This document shows, piece by piece, positions 15,987-24,256 of a stretch of 24,598 bases of DNA. The stretch spans positions 1 to 24,598 of the forward strand of contig JAUVLX010000011.1 in assembly GCA_030600525.1 (NCBI GenBank), written 5' to 3'. The DNA is from Desulfobulbus sp. GTDB lineage: Bacteria > Desulfobacterota > Desulfobulbia > Desulfobulbales > Desulfobulbaceae. The translations under genes were made by a program, and so were the position numbers. The notes beneath the pieces are model-generated. The model saw nothing but the letters and a program-made list of their open reading frames with translations, was not told where the DNA came from and ran no database searches. Every line of letters starts with the position of its first letter. The first letter of the stretch is position 1.

Positions 15987-16631
15987 TTATCGTTTTCTTT
16001 TTTTACCTTTTCCCTTATTTTCTGACGGGAGTTTGGTGTTGGTGAAACGGTATGTTACAAGTCTGCAGGTCGAATTTAAAAGCATTTCCGACCCTTCTTT
16101 TTTAGGCGACCCCATTTTAATATTATTAACTGTTACTAATCGTTCCAGTTTACTGACCTGGTCGAGAAAAAAGCCCATGTTATGGTACGGGCCTTTGGTG
16201 GAGATATCGACCGGAATTTCAGCATAAAAATCCCTAGGTATTTCAGCGCCAGGTTTAAAGGATAAAAAGTCAAGACCAGCACTCTTGCCGCGGTCTGATA
16301 TACTTCTCAGCAAGTTGGGTATTTCCTGGCTTTTAGGCAATATAACCGCTGTTGCTTCAAATTCCTTTTTAATCTCTGCCAGTTCTTGTTCATGCTTGGG
16401 CAGATTCTGTGCCGCTTTTCGTGCTTTGTTCAAGTCCTTCTGTGCTTTGACGATTTGGTTGTCTAGACTGGCAATTGCTTCCTTGTTAGGCTGAAACACA
16501 AGAAAGTAGCAGAGCGCAGCAGGTAGGAGCAGTATTAAAACCGCAATCGTAATTTTTACCTTTACATCAAGGGGAATGTATTTTTCGTCAATAAAGGTAT
16601 CGAACTTGTTGGTGATAGTGCCAGCAGCCAT
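15987..16631 (-). CDS. pilO: type IV pilus inner-membrane protein PilO
   Basis: 214 residues: a short cytoplasmic N-terminus with the motif KYIPLDVKVKI, one membrane segment (ITIAVLILLLPAALCYFLVF, about residues 27-46), a coiled coil (NKEAIASLDNQIVKAQKDL to about 95), then a ferredoxin-like domain (LLRSISDRGKSAGLDFLSFK, FLDQVSKLERLVTVNNIKM). It should pair with PilN in the periplasm and contact PilP. It has a basic C-terminal tail, GKGKKRKR. The ribosome site is weak (CAGG). It lies 15 bases after pilN. Confidence 0.92.
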   Translation of the reverse strand: MAAGTITNKFDTFIDEKYIPLDVKVKITIAVLILLLPAALCYFLVFQPNKEAIASLDNQIVKAQKDLNKARKAAQNLPKHEQELAEIKKEFEATAVILPKSQEIPNLLRSISDRGKSAGLDFLSFKPGAEIPRDFYAEIPVDISTKGPYHNMGFFLDQVSKLERLVTVNNIKMGSPKKEGSEMLLNSTCRLVTYRFTNTKLPSENKGKGKKRKR

Positions 16632-16646
16632 ATTTTGTGCCTGTGA

Positions 16647-17219
16647 TCAATTCGTTTGTGGTTCTTTTTTATCTTCAGGAACGGCAATGGAACAGGAAAT
16701 AGAAAACGCTTTAAGGTTCCTCCCAGCAAACCCTTTGAGTGATGAACTCGCAAGGTGAACGCTTTTGATGTAGCGAGAGGTTTTTAAATCATCCATATAT
16801 TTGGCTATAGTCCTGTTGTCCAAGGCCATTCCAGATACTTTCATACTTGTACCGCTCTGAGTCAGTGTTGTTAACCACATTCTTTTAGAAGGGGTAATGT
16901 TGGCGACCTCATCAAGGGCATGTACCGTAAGGGAAGATGATCTTTTGAGTTTTTTGATGACAGCGATTCGGTTTTTTAAGACCTGTTTGTCTTTTTCAAG
17001 CTGCTTGATCTTATTAAGGATGGTGGTGTAACGCTGCCGCTCTTTTTTTAGGTCTGTAAGGGTATTGTTCCTCGCGGTGATCGTGTTCCCCTGGAGAATT
17101 GCGAATATGGTGAGCAGGGCAACAAGCAAGACGAACGCACCAGCCAAGGAGGACATTTGTCTCTTCGCTTTGTTTCTGCGCCTGATTTCCCTAACAGGTA
17201 AGAGGTTTATATATATCAT
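16647..17219 (-). CDS. pilN: type IV pilus inner-membrane protein PilN
   Basis: 190 residues. The N-terminal MIYINLLPVRE carries the INLLP motif that docks onto cytoplasmic PilM. One membrane segment follows (LAGAFVLLVALLTIFAIL, about 25-43), then a long coiled coil (LTDLKKERQRYTTILNKIKQ to KKLKRSS) and the Fimbrial assembly/PilN domain (NITPSKRMWLTTLTQSG, VSGMALDNRTIAKYMDDL). It starts six bases after the pilM stop without a strong ribosome site, so translation is probably coupled to pilM. Confidence 0.93.
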   Translation of the reverse strand: MIYINLLPVREIRRRNKAKRQMSSLAGAFVLLVALLTIFAILQGNTITARNNTLTDLKKERQRYTTILNKIKQLEKDKQVLKNRIAVIKKLKRSSSLTVHALDEVANITPSKRMWLTTLTQSGTSMKVSGMALDNRTIAKYMDDLKTSRYIKSVHLASSSLKGFAGRNLKAFSISCSIAVPEDKKEPQTN

Positions 17220-17225
17220 AATTTC

Positions 17226-18272
17226 TTAGAAGGCTGCTTCCCGGATGGCAAGCCCTGCGGCAATAGCCATTTCCGGCGCGATTGAGTCAAGATATTGACG
17301 ATCAATTTTTTTCTCATCAATTATCATCGTTTCAAACGGATTGAATAAGACAACGTCCAGTCCGGTTTCCTGTTTGATGTAATCCAAAAGACCTTTCACT
17401 TTAGCTCCCCCCCCACTGAGTACCAGCAATTTGAGGGGATTGTCAGGGTTGTTTGCCATATAAAGGTCAATGGCTTTTTTAATTTCCAGTATCCATTGAG
17501 TGCAGGTTTGCATGAAAATTTCCTCTACTGCACCCTGATGTTCCCCAGCAGAAACCGTACCCAATTTTATATTTTCCGCTTCTTCTTCTTCGACGCCTAA
17601 TGTGTTTGCCAACTGGTCTGTAAGTTGATTACTGCCAACCACGACATCTCTTGCCAGGACACTCACTCCATCAGCAATGACATTTATGTTCATTTTTGAT
17701 GCGCCAATATCAACCAATGCAATATTTTCAGCGTTGCCTGACATTTTCTCCCAGATGTTTTCGAGGGCAAAGCCGTCAACATCAACTAGTACAGGCTTGA
17801 GCTTTATTTCCTGGAGCATCAGCAGGTAATCATCAATGACATCTTTTTTCGCAGCAACCAGCATTATATCACTTCTGTCATTTTCTTGACTGCTGGTGGA
17901 GAGTTTTTGGAAATCGATATATACGTCATTGATATCAAAAGGGATGTATTGTTCTGCTTCAGCAATGATATACTCTGATAATTCCTCGTCAGTCATGTAT
18001 TCAAGATTGATTTTTTTTACGATGACTGAGTAGCCGGAGATGGATATGCCTACTTTTGAGTTTTTTATTTTCAAGTTCTTGAATAAAGCGGCAATGGCTT
18101 TGCCCACCACTTCAGGCTCCTGCAAGACGCCATCCTCCACTACACCTGGAGGCAGAGTGGTACTGCCGATGGCAAGGAGTTTGTAACCCTTTCCAGTCTG
18201 CTGTAGCTGGCAGACTTTGATGGCGTGGGAGCCAATATCAACACCTGTAATTAGCTGGTCTTTCTTAGCCAT
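17226..18272 (-). CDS. pilM: type IV pilus assembly ATPase-like protein PilM
   Basis: A 348-residue actin/FtsA-fold cytoplasmic protein that recruits the PilN tail and starts the alignment subcomplex. The ATP-binding segments are GVDIGSHAIKVCQL near residues 10-23, ALVDIGASKMNINVI near 190 and LVLSGGGAKVKGLLDYI near 285. YIPFDINDVYIDFQ is also typical of PilM. The start ATGGCTAAGAAAG has a weak AGAG ribosome site. It is the first gene of the pilus operon and diverges from lepB. Confidence 0.94.
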   Translation of the reverse strand: MAKKDQLITGVDIGSHAIKVCQLQQTGKGYKLLAIGSTTLPPGVVEDGVLQEPEVVGKAIAALFKNLKIKNSKVGISISGYSVIVKKINLEYMTDEELSEYIIAEAEQYIPFDINDVYIDFQKLSTSSQENDRSDIMLVAAKKDVIDDYLLMLQEIKLKPVLVDVDGFALENIWEKMSGNAENIALVDIGASKMNINVIADGVSVLARDVVVGSNQLTDQLANTLGVEEEEAENIKLGTVSAGEHQGAVEEIFMQTCTQWILEIKKAIDLYMANNPDNPLKLLVLSGGGAKVKGLLDYIKQETGLDVVLFNPFETMIIDEKKIDRQYLDSIAPEMAIAAGLAIREAAF

Positions 18273-18346
18273 GGTTTTCTCTTTAAAAAGGTTGAGGCAT
18301 GAGCTTGAATTAACGTTAAAAGGCAGACTCTTTTTTTATCCCCTGA

Positions 18347-18377
18347 TTATTAGCACATAAACAGGTCGCTTTGTCAA
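18347..18377 (-). promoter_or_regulatory. candidate sigma-70 promoter of the pilus operon
   Basis: On the minus strand a perfect TTGACA (18377-18372) is followed after 19 bases by TAATAA (18352-18347), or after 18 bases by CTAATA. The spacer is slightly long. The start of transcription would lie about 65 bases before pilM. Confidence 0.45.
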
Positions 18378-18454
18378 GGTAAGGTCCGTTTTTTTTTTGT
18401 GTTTTATCTAATAAAAACCAAGGAGATAGCTTATATTAACTGAATGTGTCTTCA

Positions 18455-18494
18455 GTAGTTAGTTTTTGTAACTACCTGGAATGCTGTGTATAAC
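18455..18494 (+). promoter_or_regulatory. candidate lepB promoter overlapped by a dyad
   Basis: TTGTAA (18466-18471), a 17-base spacer and TATAAC (18489-18494) make a plausible sigma-70 promoter about 100 bases before lepB. The inverted repeat GTAGTTA (18455-18461) and TAACTAC (18469-18475) overlaps the -35, as a repressor operator would. Confidence 0.42.
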
Positions 18495-18598
18495 ATGGTG
18501 CATTTGTAAGCATTGGAAATCCTGCTTGTATTTTAGACACTGTTGGGTTAATTTTGCCCTGGTTTTATGTACGCTCCCTTTACCTAAAGGCACCATCT

Positions 18599-19249
18599 GT
18601 GGCAGATCTTAAAAAGAAAAAAAATAAATCCGGATTACGCGAAAATATCGAAGCTGTAATTATCGCCATTGTTTTAGCATTTTTTATTAGAACGTTTATT
18701 GTTCAGGCTTTTAAAATTCCGTCCGGTTCAATGTTGCCTACCTTGCAAATTGGAGACCATATCCTTGTCAATAAGTTTATTTATGGGGTCAAGGTTCCTT
18801 TTACCGGATCTGTGTTGATCCCGATTAAAGATCCGCAAGCAAATGATATTATAGTGTTTAAGTATCCTAAAGACCCCAAACTTGATTATATTAAACGGGT
18901 CATTGGGGTTGCCGGAGATACGGTTGCAATTCGCAATAAAAAGATATTTATCAATGACCAGCCATTCGAAGATAAGTATGGAGTGTATCGCGATGTCAAT
19001 GTTTTGTCAGCAGCGATCGGCCCCAGGGATAACTTCGGACCAGTAACTGTGCCGCCTGGTAAACTACTGGTTATGGGTGATAATCGGGACAACTCCTATG
19101 ACGGACGTTTTTGGGGATTTGTTGACCTGGATGCTGTGCGTGGGAAGGCTTTTTTCATCTACTGGTCGTGGGATGTGCAGAAACCGTTACTATCTATTGA
19201 CCGGCTCAGTTCCATTCGTTGGAGTAGGCTGGGGGATGTTCTTCATTAA
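18599..19249 (+). CDS. lepB: signal peptidase I
   Basis: A membrane-bound serine/lysine protease that removes signal peptides on the periplasmic side. There is one membrane segment at about residues 18-36 (EAVIIAIVLAFFIRTFIVQ), then the catalytic serine in PSGSMLPTL (Ser44), the catalytic lysine in YIKRVIGVAGD (Lys99) and the box MGDNRDNSYDGRFWG. The length of 216 residues is normal for a single-anchor enzyme. The frame opens at TTG 18554, but that has no ribosome site; GTG 18599 has AAAGG eight bases upstream. It is followed after 15 bases by pyrB, so the two are probably cotranscribed. Confidence 0.93.
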   Translation: MADLKKKKNKSGLRENIEAVIIAIVLAFFIRTFIVQAFKIPSGSMLPTLQIGDHILVNKFIYGVKVPFTGSVLIPIKDPQANDIIVFKYPKDPKLDYIKRVIGVAGDTVAIRNKKIFINDQPFEDKYGVYRDVNVLSAAIGPRDNFGPVTVPPGKLLVMGDNRDNSYDGRFWGFVDLDAVRGKAFFIYWSWDVQKPLLSIDRLSSIRWSRLGDVLH

Positions 19250-19264
19250 GCGCCGGAGGGCGGC

Positions 19265-20197
19265 ATGGCTAGCGGATATTTTTTTTCACACCGCCATATA
19301 CTTGGCATAGATGAACTCTCCAGGGAAGATATTTCCCATATTCTGGATACTGCAGATTCTTTCAAGGAGATATCAGCCAGACCCATTAAAAAGGTTCCCA
19401 CCCTGCGTGGGCACACCATTATAAATCTTTTTTTTGAGCCATCGACTCGCACCCGTCTTTCTTTTGAGATAGCGGCAAAACGGATGAGTGCAGACACCTT
19501 CAATATTTCTCCTTCAACAAGCAGCGCTACCAAGGGGGAAACCCTGATCGATACCGCACGCAATATTTCCGCTATGCATCCGGATATTATTATTGTCCGC
19601 CATTCTTTTTCAGGCGCACCACACATGCTGTCCCGATATGTCAATGCGGCTGTAATCAATGCTGGAGATGGAGCTCATGAACATCCCTCGCAAGGATTAT
19701 TGGACATGATGACTGTCAAAGAACATAAGGGACGCCTGAATGATCTGAAAATTGCAATTATAGGTGATATCTCTCACAGTCGGGTTGCGCATTCTGCCAT
19801 AGAGGGTTTTACAACCATGGGGTCAGATGTTCACGTTTTCGGGCCTTCCACCTTGATTCCTAAAGGGCTTGAGCGATTGGGGGCGAAAGTATGCACTTCC
19901 ATTGAAGAGGTCGTGCGTGATGCCGATGTTGTGATGACTCTGCGAATACAGAAGGAACGACAAAATGATCCACTTCTGCCGTCTTTAAGAGATTATGCAC
20001 GCCATTTCGGTGTTTCCAAAAAACTGATGTCCCTGGCTAAACCGGATGCGTTGGTTATGCATCCCGGACCTGTCAATCGTGGTATAGAACTCATGCCGGA
20101 GGTGGCTGATTCCGCCCAGGCTGTAATTTTAAACCAGGTGACCAACGGGGTAGCTGTGCGGATGGCGTTGCTTTATCTTGTCATGGGCAACTCTTGA
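19265..20197 (+). CDS. pyrB: aspartate carbamoyltransferase catalytic subunit
   Basis: It catalyses carbamoyl phosphate plus aspartate to carbamoyl-aspartate in pyrimidine synthesis. The carbamoyl-phosphate site FFEPSTRTRLSFE is at residues 56-68, the loop SSATKGETLID near 87-96, then HEHPSQGLLDM, IGDISHSRVAHS and HPGPVNRGIEL near the C-terminus. At 310 residues the length is normal. GGAGG lies just before the ATG. No pyrI regulatory subunit gene is in the window. pyrC follows after 48 bases. Confidence 0.97.
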   Translation: MASGYFFSHRHILGIDELSREDISHILDTADSFKEISARPIKKVPTLRGHTIINLFFEPSTRTRLSFEIAAKRMSADTFNISPSTSSATKGETLIDTARNISAMHPDIIIVRHSFSGAPHMLSRYVNAAVINAGDGAHEHPSQGLLDMMTVKEHKGRLNDLKIAIIGDISHSRVAHSAIEGFTTMGSDVHVFGPSTLIPKGLERLGAKVCTSIEEVVRDADVVMTLRIQKERQNDPLLPSLRDYARHFGVSKKLMSLAKPDALVMHPGPVNRGIELMPEVADSAQAVILNQVTNGVAVRMALLYLVMGNS

Positions 20198-20245
20198 TGC
20201 TGACAAGCTCAAATCAAATATCCAATGTAACAGTGTGAAAGTGTG

Positions 20246-21523
20246 ATGGAAAGATCGTGGGTTGTAAAAAACGGGCGGGTTGTTGACCCGGTAAACGGAA
20301 TCGATCAGCAGTGCGATATTATTGTGCAGGACGGTGTTATTTGCGCATCTGATAGAATAGGAGAGGGTGATTTTTCCGTTATAGACGCTGCAGGGTGTCT
20401 GGTCGTGCCCGGACTTATAGATATGCATACGCACCTGCGTGAGCCAGGACAGGAGTACAAAGAAGATATTGTTTCTGGTGCTCTTGCCGCAGCAAGCGGT
20501 GGTTTTACAGCTGTTGCGTGTATGCCTAACACTAGCCCGGTGAATGATAATAGTGCTGTTTGTGCGATGATTCTTGAGAAAGCACGCTGCGCTGCCGCCC
20601 GTGTGTACCCTATAGGGGCAATCAGTAAGGGGAGTGAAGGGAGGCAGCTTGCGGAATACGGAGAATTGCGCGATGCCGGAGCTGTGGCCGTTTCCGATGA
20701 CGGTCTGCCAGTAATTGATAGTCAGCTTATGCGTCGTGCCCTCGAATATGCCAGTGATTTTGATCTGGCCGTCATCGCCCATTGCGAAGATCCTGCCTTG
20801 AGTACTGGGGTGATGAATGAAGGGGAGATGTCCACTCTGCTTGGCTTAAAAGGAATACCCAACGCTGCCGAATCGGTCATGGTCTATCGTGAGATAGCTT
20901 TAGCGGAATTCACCGGTAAAAAGGTTCATATCGCCCACGTTAGTACTGCAATGTCCGTGGACTTAATCCGTCAAGCAAAATCCAGGGGGGTACGGGTTAC
21001 CGCAGAGACAGCTCCGCACTATTTCACCTTAACCGATGAGGCTGTGTCAGGTTATACAACCAGCGCCAAAATGAATCCCCCGCTACGCACCAGTGAAGAT
21101 CGGGCAGCTATCATTAGTGGGCTGCAGGACGGTACCCTTGACGCGGTTGCGACGGATCATGCACCACACTCCATATTGGAAAAAGAGATGGAGTTCGATG
21201 CTGCTGCTTTTGGTATCATCGGTCTTGAAACTGCGGTTCCACTCACCCTGGCACTGCTCAATCAAGGTGTGATTGATGCGTCTCGGATGGTGGAATTACT
21301 AGCCGTGAACCCTGCTCGTATTCTCGGCGTGGAGGGTGGAAGCCTTGCTCCGGGGGCGGCTGCAGATATAACTATTATTGACCCAGAACTACAGTTCACC
21401 TATTCCGTGGATCAGGTTGTTTCTAAGAGCCAGAATTCTCCCTTTCTTGATTGGTCATTTACCGGACGTGCAATGTTGACCATGGTCGATGGCGCTGTTC
21501 AGTTTTCTCGTTTTGTTAAGTAG
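20246..21523 (+). CDS. pyrC: dihydroorotase, type I
   Basis: It cyclises carbamoyl-aspartate to dihydroorotate. At 425 residues it matches the long type I (amidohydrolase) class rather than the 350-residue E. coli type. The metal site has H61 and H63 in DMHTHLREPGQEYKED, histidines in IAHCEDP and IAHVSTA, and D304 in VATDHAPH. Type I enzymes are known to associate with PyrB in some bacteria, and the adjacent pyrB fits that. The frame includes GTG 20243, three bases before ATG 20246; I chose ATG. The ribosome site is poor, so coupling to pyrB is likely. The gene is convergent with sfsA across 43 bases with no visible terminator. Confidence 0.96.
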   Translation: MERSWVVKNGRVVDPVNGIDQQCDIIVQDGVICASDRIGEGDFSVIDAAGCLVVPGLIDMHTHLREPGQEYKEDIVSGALAAASGGFTAVACMPNTSPVNDNSAVCAMILEKARCAAARVYPIGAISKGSEGRQLAEYGELRDAGAVAVSDDGLPVIDSQLMRRALEYASDFDLAVIAHCEDPALSTGVMNEGEMSTLLGLKGIPNAAESVMVYREIALAEFTGKKVHIAHVSTAMSVDLIRQAKSRGVRVTAETAPHYFTLTDEAVSGYTTSAKMNPPLRTSEDRAAIISGLQDGTLDAVATDHAPHSILEKEMEFDAAAFGIIGLETAVPLTLALLNQGVIDASRMVELLAVNPARILGVEGGSLAPGAAADITIIDPELQFTYSVDQVVSKSQNSPFLDWSFTGRAMLTMVDGAVQFSRFVK

Positions 21524-21566
21524 CTGTCATTGTTGAGTAGTTTGTGTGGAGATAAGGTAGGTAGCG

Positions 21567-22277
21567 TTAAGCCTCCACTTGGCCGACATAGACAGGAATT
21601 TGCCGGGTAACGGTGACCGCCTCGGGCGTAACCTCTGCAAGATACGCTAACACCTGAACTCCTTCCTTCGCCGCCTGCTGTAATGTTTGTGCATAGACAG
21701 GGTCAATCGCGGCAGCAGGGGCAAAGCTGTCAACATCACCCCTTTGTATACAGAAGAGTACGGCTGCTGCAAAACCCTGGTGTGCCAGATGCATCAATTC
21801 GACAAGATGTTTTGTTCCCCTTGCCGTTACTGCATCTGGAAAAATGGCAGTGTTGTTTTTAGCCAGCGAGCAGTTTTTCACCTCCAGGTATGTCAATCCT
21901 TGTGCTGATTCCAGCAAAAAATCCAGCCTGCTTTTTTGTGAGACCTTCTTTTCAGGTGTGATTTTTGTAATGCTTCCAAAGTTGTCTATGATTCCATTGA
22001 GAAGGGCTTCGTGGACAAGTTTGTTGGTCATGGACGTGTTGATACCTATCCAGATCCCTTGTGATTGTATCATCTCAAGCGTCCATGGGTATTTACGATT
22101 GGGGTTATCTGATCGGGAAATAATTACCGGACTGCCTGGGTCTGAACAGCCGAGCATGGAGCCACTATTAGGACAATGTACAGTCATTGGTTGTTGATCC
22201 GGGAGTTGTACGTCTGCCAGAAAACGCTTGTAGCGTTTGAGTAAGACAGCGTTGGCGCGAATCGGGGGCAATTGCAT
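21567..22277 (-). CDS. sfsA: SfsA family protein (DNA/RNA-binding nuclease-like)
   Basis: A 236-residue member of the sugar-fermentation-stimulation family. The N-terminal OB-like part includes KRYKRFLADVQL and the family motif VHCPNSGSMLGC. The C-terminal part has a nuclease-like core SRLDFLLE..YLEVKNCSL, then FPDAVTARGTKHLVEL and a C-terminal AIDPVYAQTLQQAAKEGV. The cellular role is not well settled. GTG at 22283 and ATG at 22277 are both in frame; CAGG lies five bases before the ATG, so I chose it. It is monocistronic. Confidence 0.93.
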   Translation of the reverse strand: MQLPPIRANAVLLKRYKRFLADVQLPDQQPMTVHCPNSGSMLGCSDPGSPVIISRSDNPNRKYPWTLEMIQSQGIWIGINTSMTNKLVHEALLNGIIDNFGSITKITPEKKVSQKSRLDFLLESAQGLTYLEVKNCSLAKNNTAIFPDAVTARGTKHLVELMHLAHQGFAAAVLFCIQRGDVDSFAPAAAIDPVYAQTLQQAAKEGVQVLAYLAEVTPEAVTVTRQIPVYVGQVEA

Positions 22278-22562
22278 GATCACCTGTGGTTGAGTTGATT
22301 ATTGGCGATGAGAACAGTCGTGCAGTGCTTACAGCGCAATTTCGTGCTGTGCAACTCAATTTTCGTCTTGTTTTATTTTGATCACCATCCTTGATATGGT
22401 CTTGAAAGGCTGGATTATTTTGTCAGATTACCACTTTCAGTGGCACTGTTTTTCGACTATACTCCGTCGGCATTAATAAAATTTACGAATAGAAGCATTA
22501 TCATCCCGTCCTGGGTATCGTTAACAAGAGACTTAATTGTAACCACATAGGAGAGCATACCA

Positions 22563-23783
22563 ATGAAGCTTGGACTCAATGGCCTTGGCAGAATCGGAAA
22601 ATTATCATTATGGCACCATGTCTCACGCCAGCATTTTTCTGGAGTTGTTGTAAATCTCGGCCGAAACGTTGGTTCAGGGTTGGAAGATATTGCAGCATCC
22701 ATTGAAAAAGACTCAAGTTACGGTCGCTTGAGCATGTATCTCCATGGTCATAAAGGCGGACGAGTTATTGAGAACCTTGACGATGCAACAGGAACGATGA
22801 CCATAAACGGTGTACCGGTCACGATCCTTCGTGAAGCCCGTAATCCGAAAGATATTGACTGGAAGGCTAATCAGGTTCGACTCGTGGTCGATACAACCGG
22901 TGTTTTTAAAGATCCCACGGCCGATCCAAATGAAGGCAGAGGGGCAATACGTGGCCACCTGCAGGCTGGTGCTGAAAAAGTCATGCTTTCCGCACCCTTT
23001 AAGATTCAGGCAAAAGGGTTGGATATGCCTGAGGATGCCATCACAGCGGTCATGGGGATTAATGATGACGATTATGACTCTTCCAGGCATAATGTAGTTT
23101 CTGCCGCCTCATGTACAACAACTTGCCTCTCCTATATGATGAAGCCGTTGCTGGACCATTTCGGAGCAGACAGAGTGTTGTCAGCCTCTATGGTAACAGT
23201 GCATGCTGCTACAGGGAGTCAACAGGTGCTGGATCGTTTGCCGGCTGCTGGAGCGACCGACCTGCGTAAGGACAGGTCAATATTGAATAATATTATTTTA
23301 ACCACCACCGGCGCAGCAAAGGCCTTGGGGCTGGTTATTCCTGAAATGAAAAATATTGGCTTTATTGCTGAGTCCGTCAGGATCCCAACCTCTACAGGGT
23401 CACTGATCGTGCTGGTACTTAATTTTCAAGACGAACTGGAAAATCCGATTAAGCGTGGTTTGATTAATTCCATTTACAGCGAATACGCAGCCAATACCCC
23501 GTATCTTGTTCACTCCACCGAACAAAATGTATCTTCCGATATCGTCGGAATGCCAAAGGCTGCTGCTGTCATAGAGTCAACCGAGATCCACACCCGAACA
23601 GCCTCTATCAATGTTAACCTGAAGCACGTGAAAGGGATAACCTTCGATAAAGGGGAAGTGCCTCCTGTGCTCCAGGTACCGGTCACTCAATCTGTAATAT
23701 ATGGATGGTATGATAATGAGCTGGGGAGTTACACCAATATGCTGGGTGATTTGACAGTATCGGTTGCAGAAAAAATGGTGTGA
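22563..23783 (+). CDS. gap: glyceraldehyde-3-phosphate dehydrogenase, long divergent form
   Basis: It oxidises glyceraldehyde-3-phosphate to 1,3-bisphosphoglycerate. The Rossmann start is GLGRIGKL; catalytic Cys184 lies in SAASCTTTCLS, and His214 in TVHAATGSQ. TTTGAAKALGLVIPE, the arginine in ESVRIPTSTGS and WYDNELGSYTNM are all present. The length of 406 residues exceeds the usual 330-340. Extra residues lie around LEDIAASIEKDSSYGRL and between SAPFK and VMGIN. CTTN is CTTT here. The position of the NAD-selecting Asp (canonical INDL) reads VNLGR, which might allow NADP; that is inference. AGGAG lies well placed before the ATG. A TATACT at 22458-22463 may be the -10, with a poor -35. rimI overlaps its stop. 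Confidence 0.92.
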   Translation: MKLGLNGLGRIGKLSLWHHVSRQHFSGVVVNLGRNVGSGLEDIAASIEKDSSYGRLSMYLHGHKGGRVIENLDDATGTMTINGVPVTILREARNPKDIDWKANQVRLVVDTTGVFKDPTADPNEGRGAIRGHLQAGAEKVMLSAPFKIQAKGLDMPEDAITAVMGINDDDYDSSRHNVVSAASCTTTCLSYMMKPLLDHFGADRVLSASMVTVHAATGSQQVLDRLPAAGATDLRKDRSILNNIILTTTGAAKALGLVIPEMKNIGFIAESVRIPTSTGSLIVLVLNFQDELENPIKRGLINSIYSEYAANTPYLVHSTEQNVSSDIVGMPKAAAVIESTEIHTRTASINVNLKHVKGITFDKGEVPPVLQVPVTQSVIYGWYDNELGSYTNMLGDLTVSVAEKMV

Positions 23784-24256
23784 TTGTCCGCAAGATGCAG
23801 CTGGAAGACCTTGCTGCGGTGCATTTGATTGAACAGGAGGTTATGGAAACCTCCTGGAGCGAAAATCAGATTCGTTCAGAATGTGAATATGTTGAGGGTG
23901 TGCAGTTGGTCGCAGAAGCAGAGGGCAAGGTCTGTGGCTATGTTTTTTTGAGGTGGTGTGGTCCCGAATCTGAGTTGATGCGTATTGGGGTTGCGCTCAG
24001 TAAACGGGAACTGGGTATCGGTGGTGCATTGGTGGATAAAGGGCTGATTCTCCTTGCCGGAGAGAACGTTGAGCAATGTTGCCTGGAAGTTCGTGCGTCC
24101 AATGTGTCTGCTCAGCAGTTTTATCTGGGTAAGGGATTCTTTCACCAGGGGATGCGGCCAAAGTATTATCGAAATCCAGTGGAAGCTGCTGTACTGATGC
24201 AGAAAAATGTAATTAAGGGGCTGGGAGGGGGTTGTGAAAACACTTCGCGAAATTGA
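23780..24256 (+). CDS. rimI: GNAT N-acetyltransferase, RimI-like
   Basis: 158 residues with the GNAT fold: IVRKMQLEDLAAVHLIEQE, a central AEAEGKVCGYVFLRWCG strand pair, the acetyl-CoA loop region VALSKRELGIGGALVDKGL, and LEVRASNVSAQQFYLGKGFF followed by KYYRNP, the RimI-type C-terminal pattern. Family members acetylate the N-terminus of ribosomal protein S18 or related targets; the assignment to RimI itself is by pattern. It starts at GTG 23780, overlapping the gap stop by four bases (GTGA), and its end overlaps pgk by 23 bases. It is therefore translationally coupled within a glycolytic operon. Confidence 0.82.
   Translation: MIVRKMQLEDLAAVHLIEQEVMETSWSENQIRSECEYVEGVQLVAEAEGKVCGYVFLRWCGPESELMRIGVALSKRELGIGGALVDKGLILLAGENVEQCCLEVRASNVSAQQFYLGKGFFHQGMRPKYYRNPVEAAVLMQKNVIKGLGGGCENTSRN

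Larger units (their letters stand above)
18273..18598. other. divergent pilM-lepB control region
   Basis: About 325 bases with no supported gene. It holds a minus-strand promoter candidate for pilM, a plus-strand promoter candidate for lepB with a 7-bp dyad over its -35, and long T tracts around 18331-18337 and 18390-18399. Confidence 0.55.

Noticed and set aside
22281..22290. CCTGTGGTT upstream of sfsA matches nine bases of the core
   Set aside because: No surrounding similarity, no inverted repeats.
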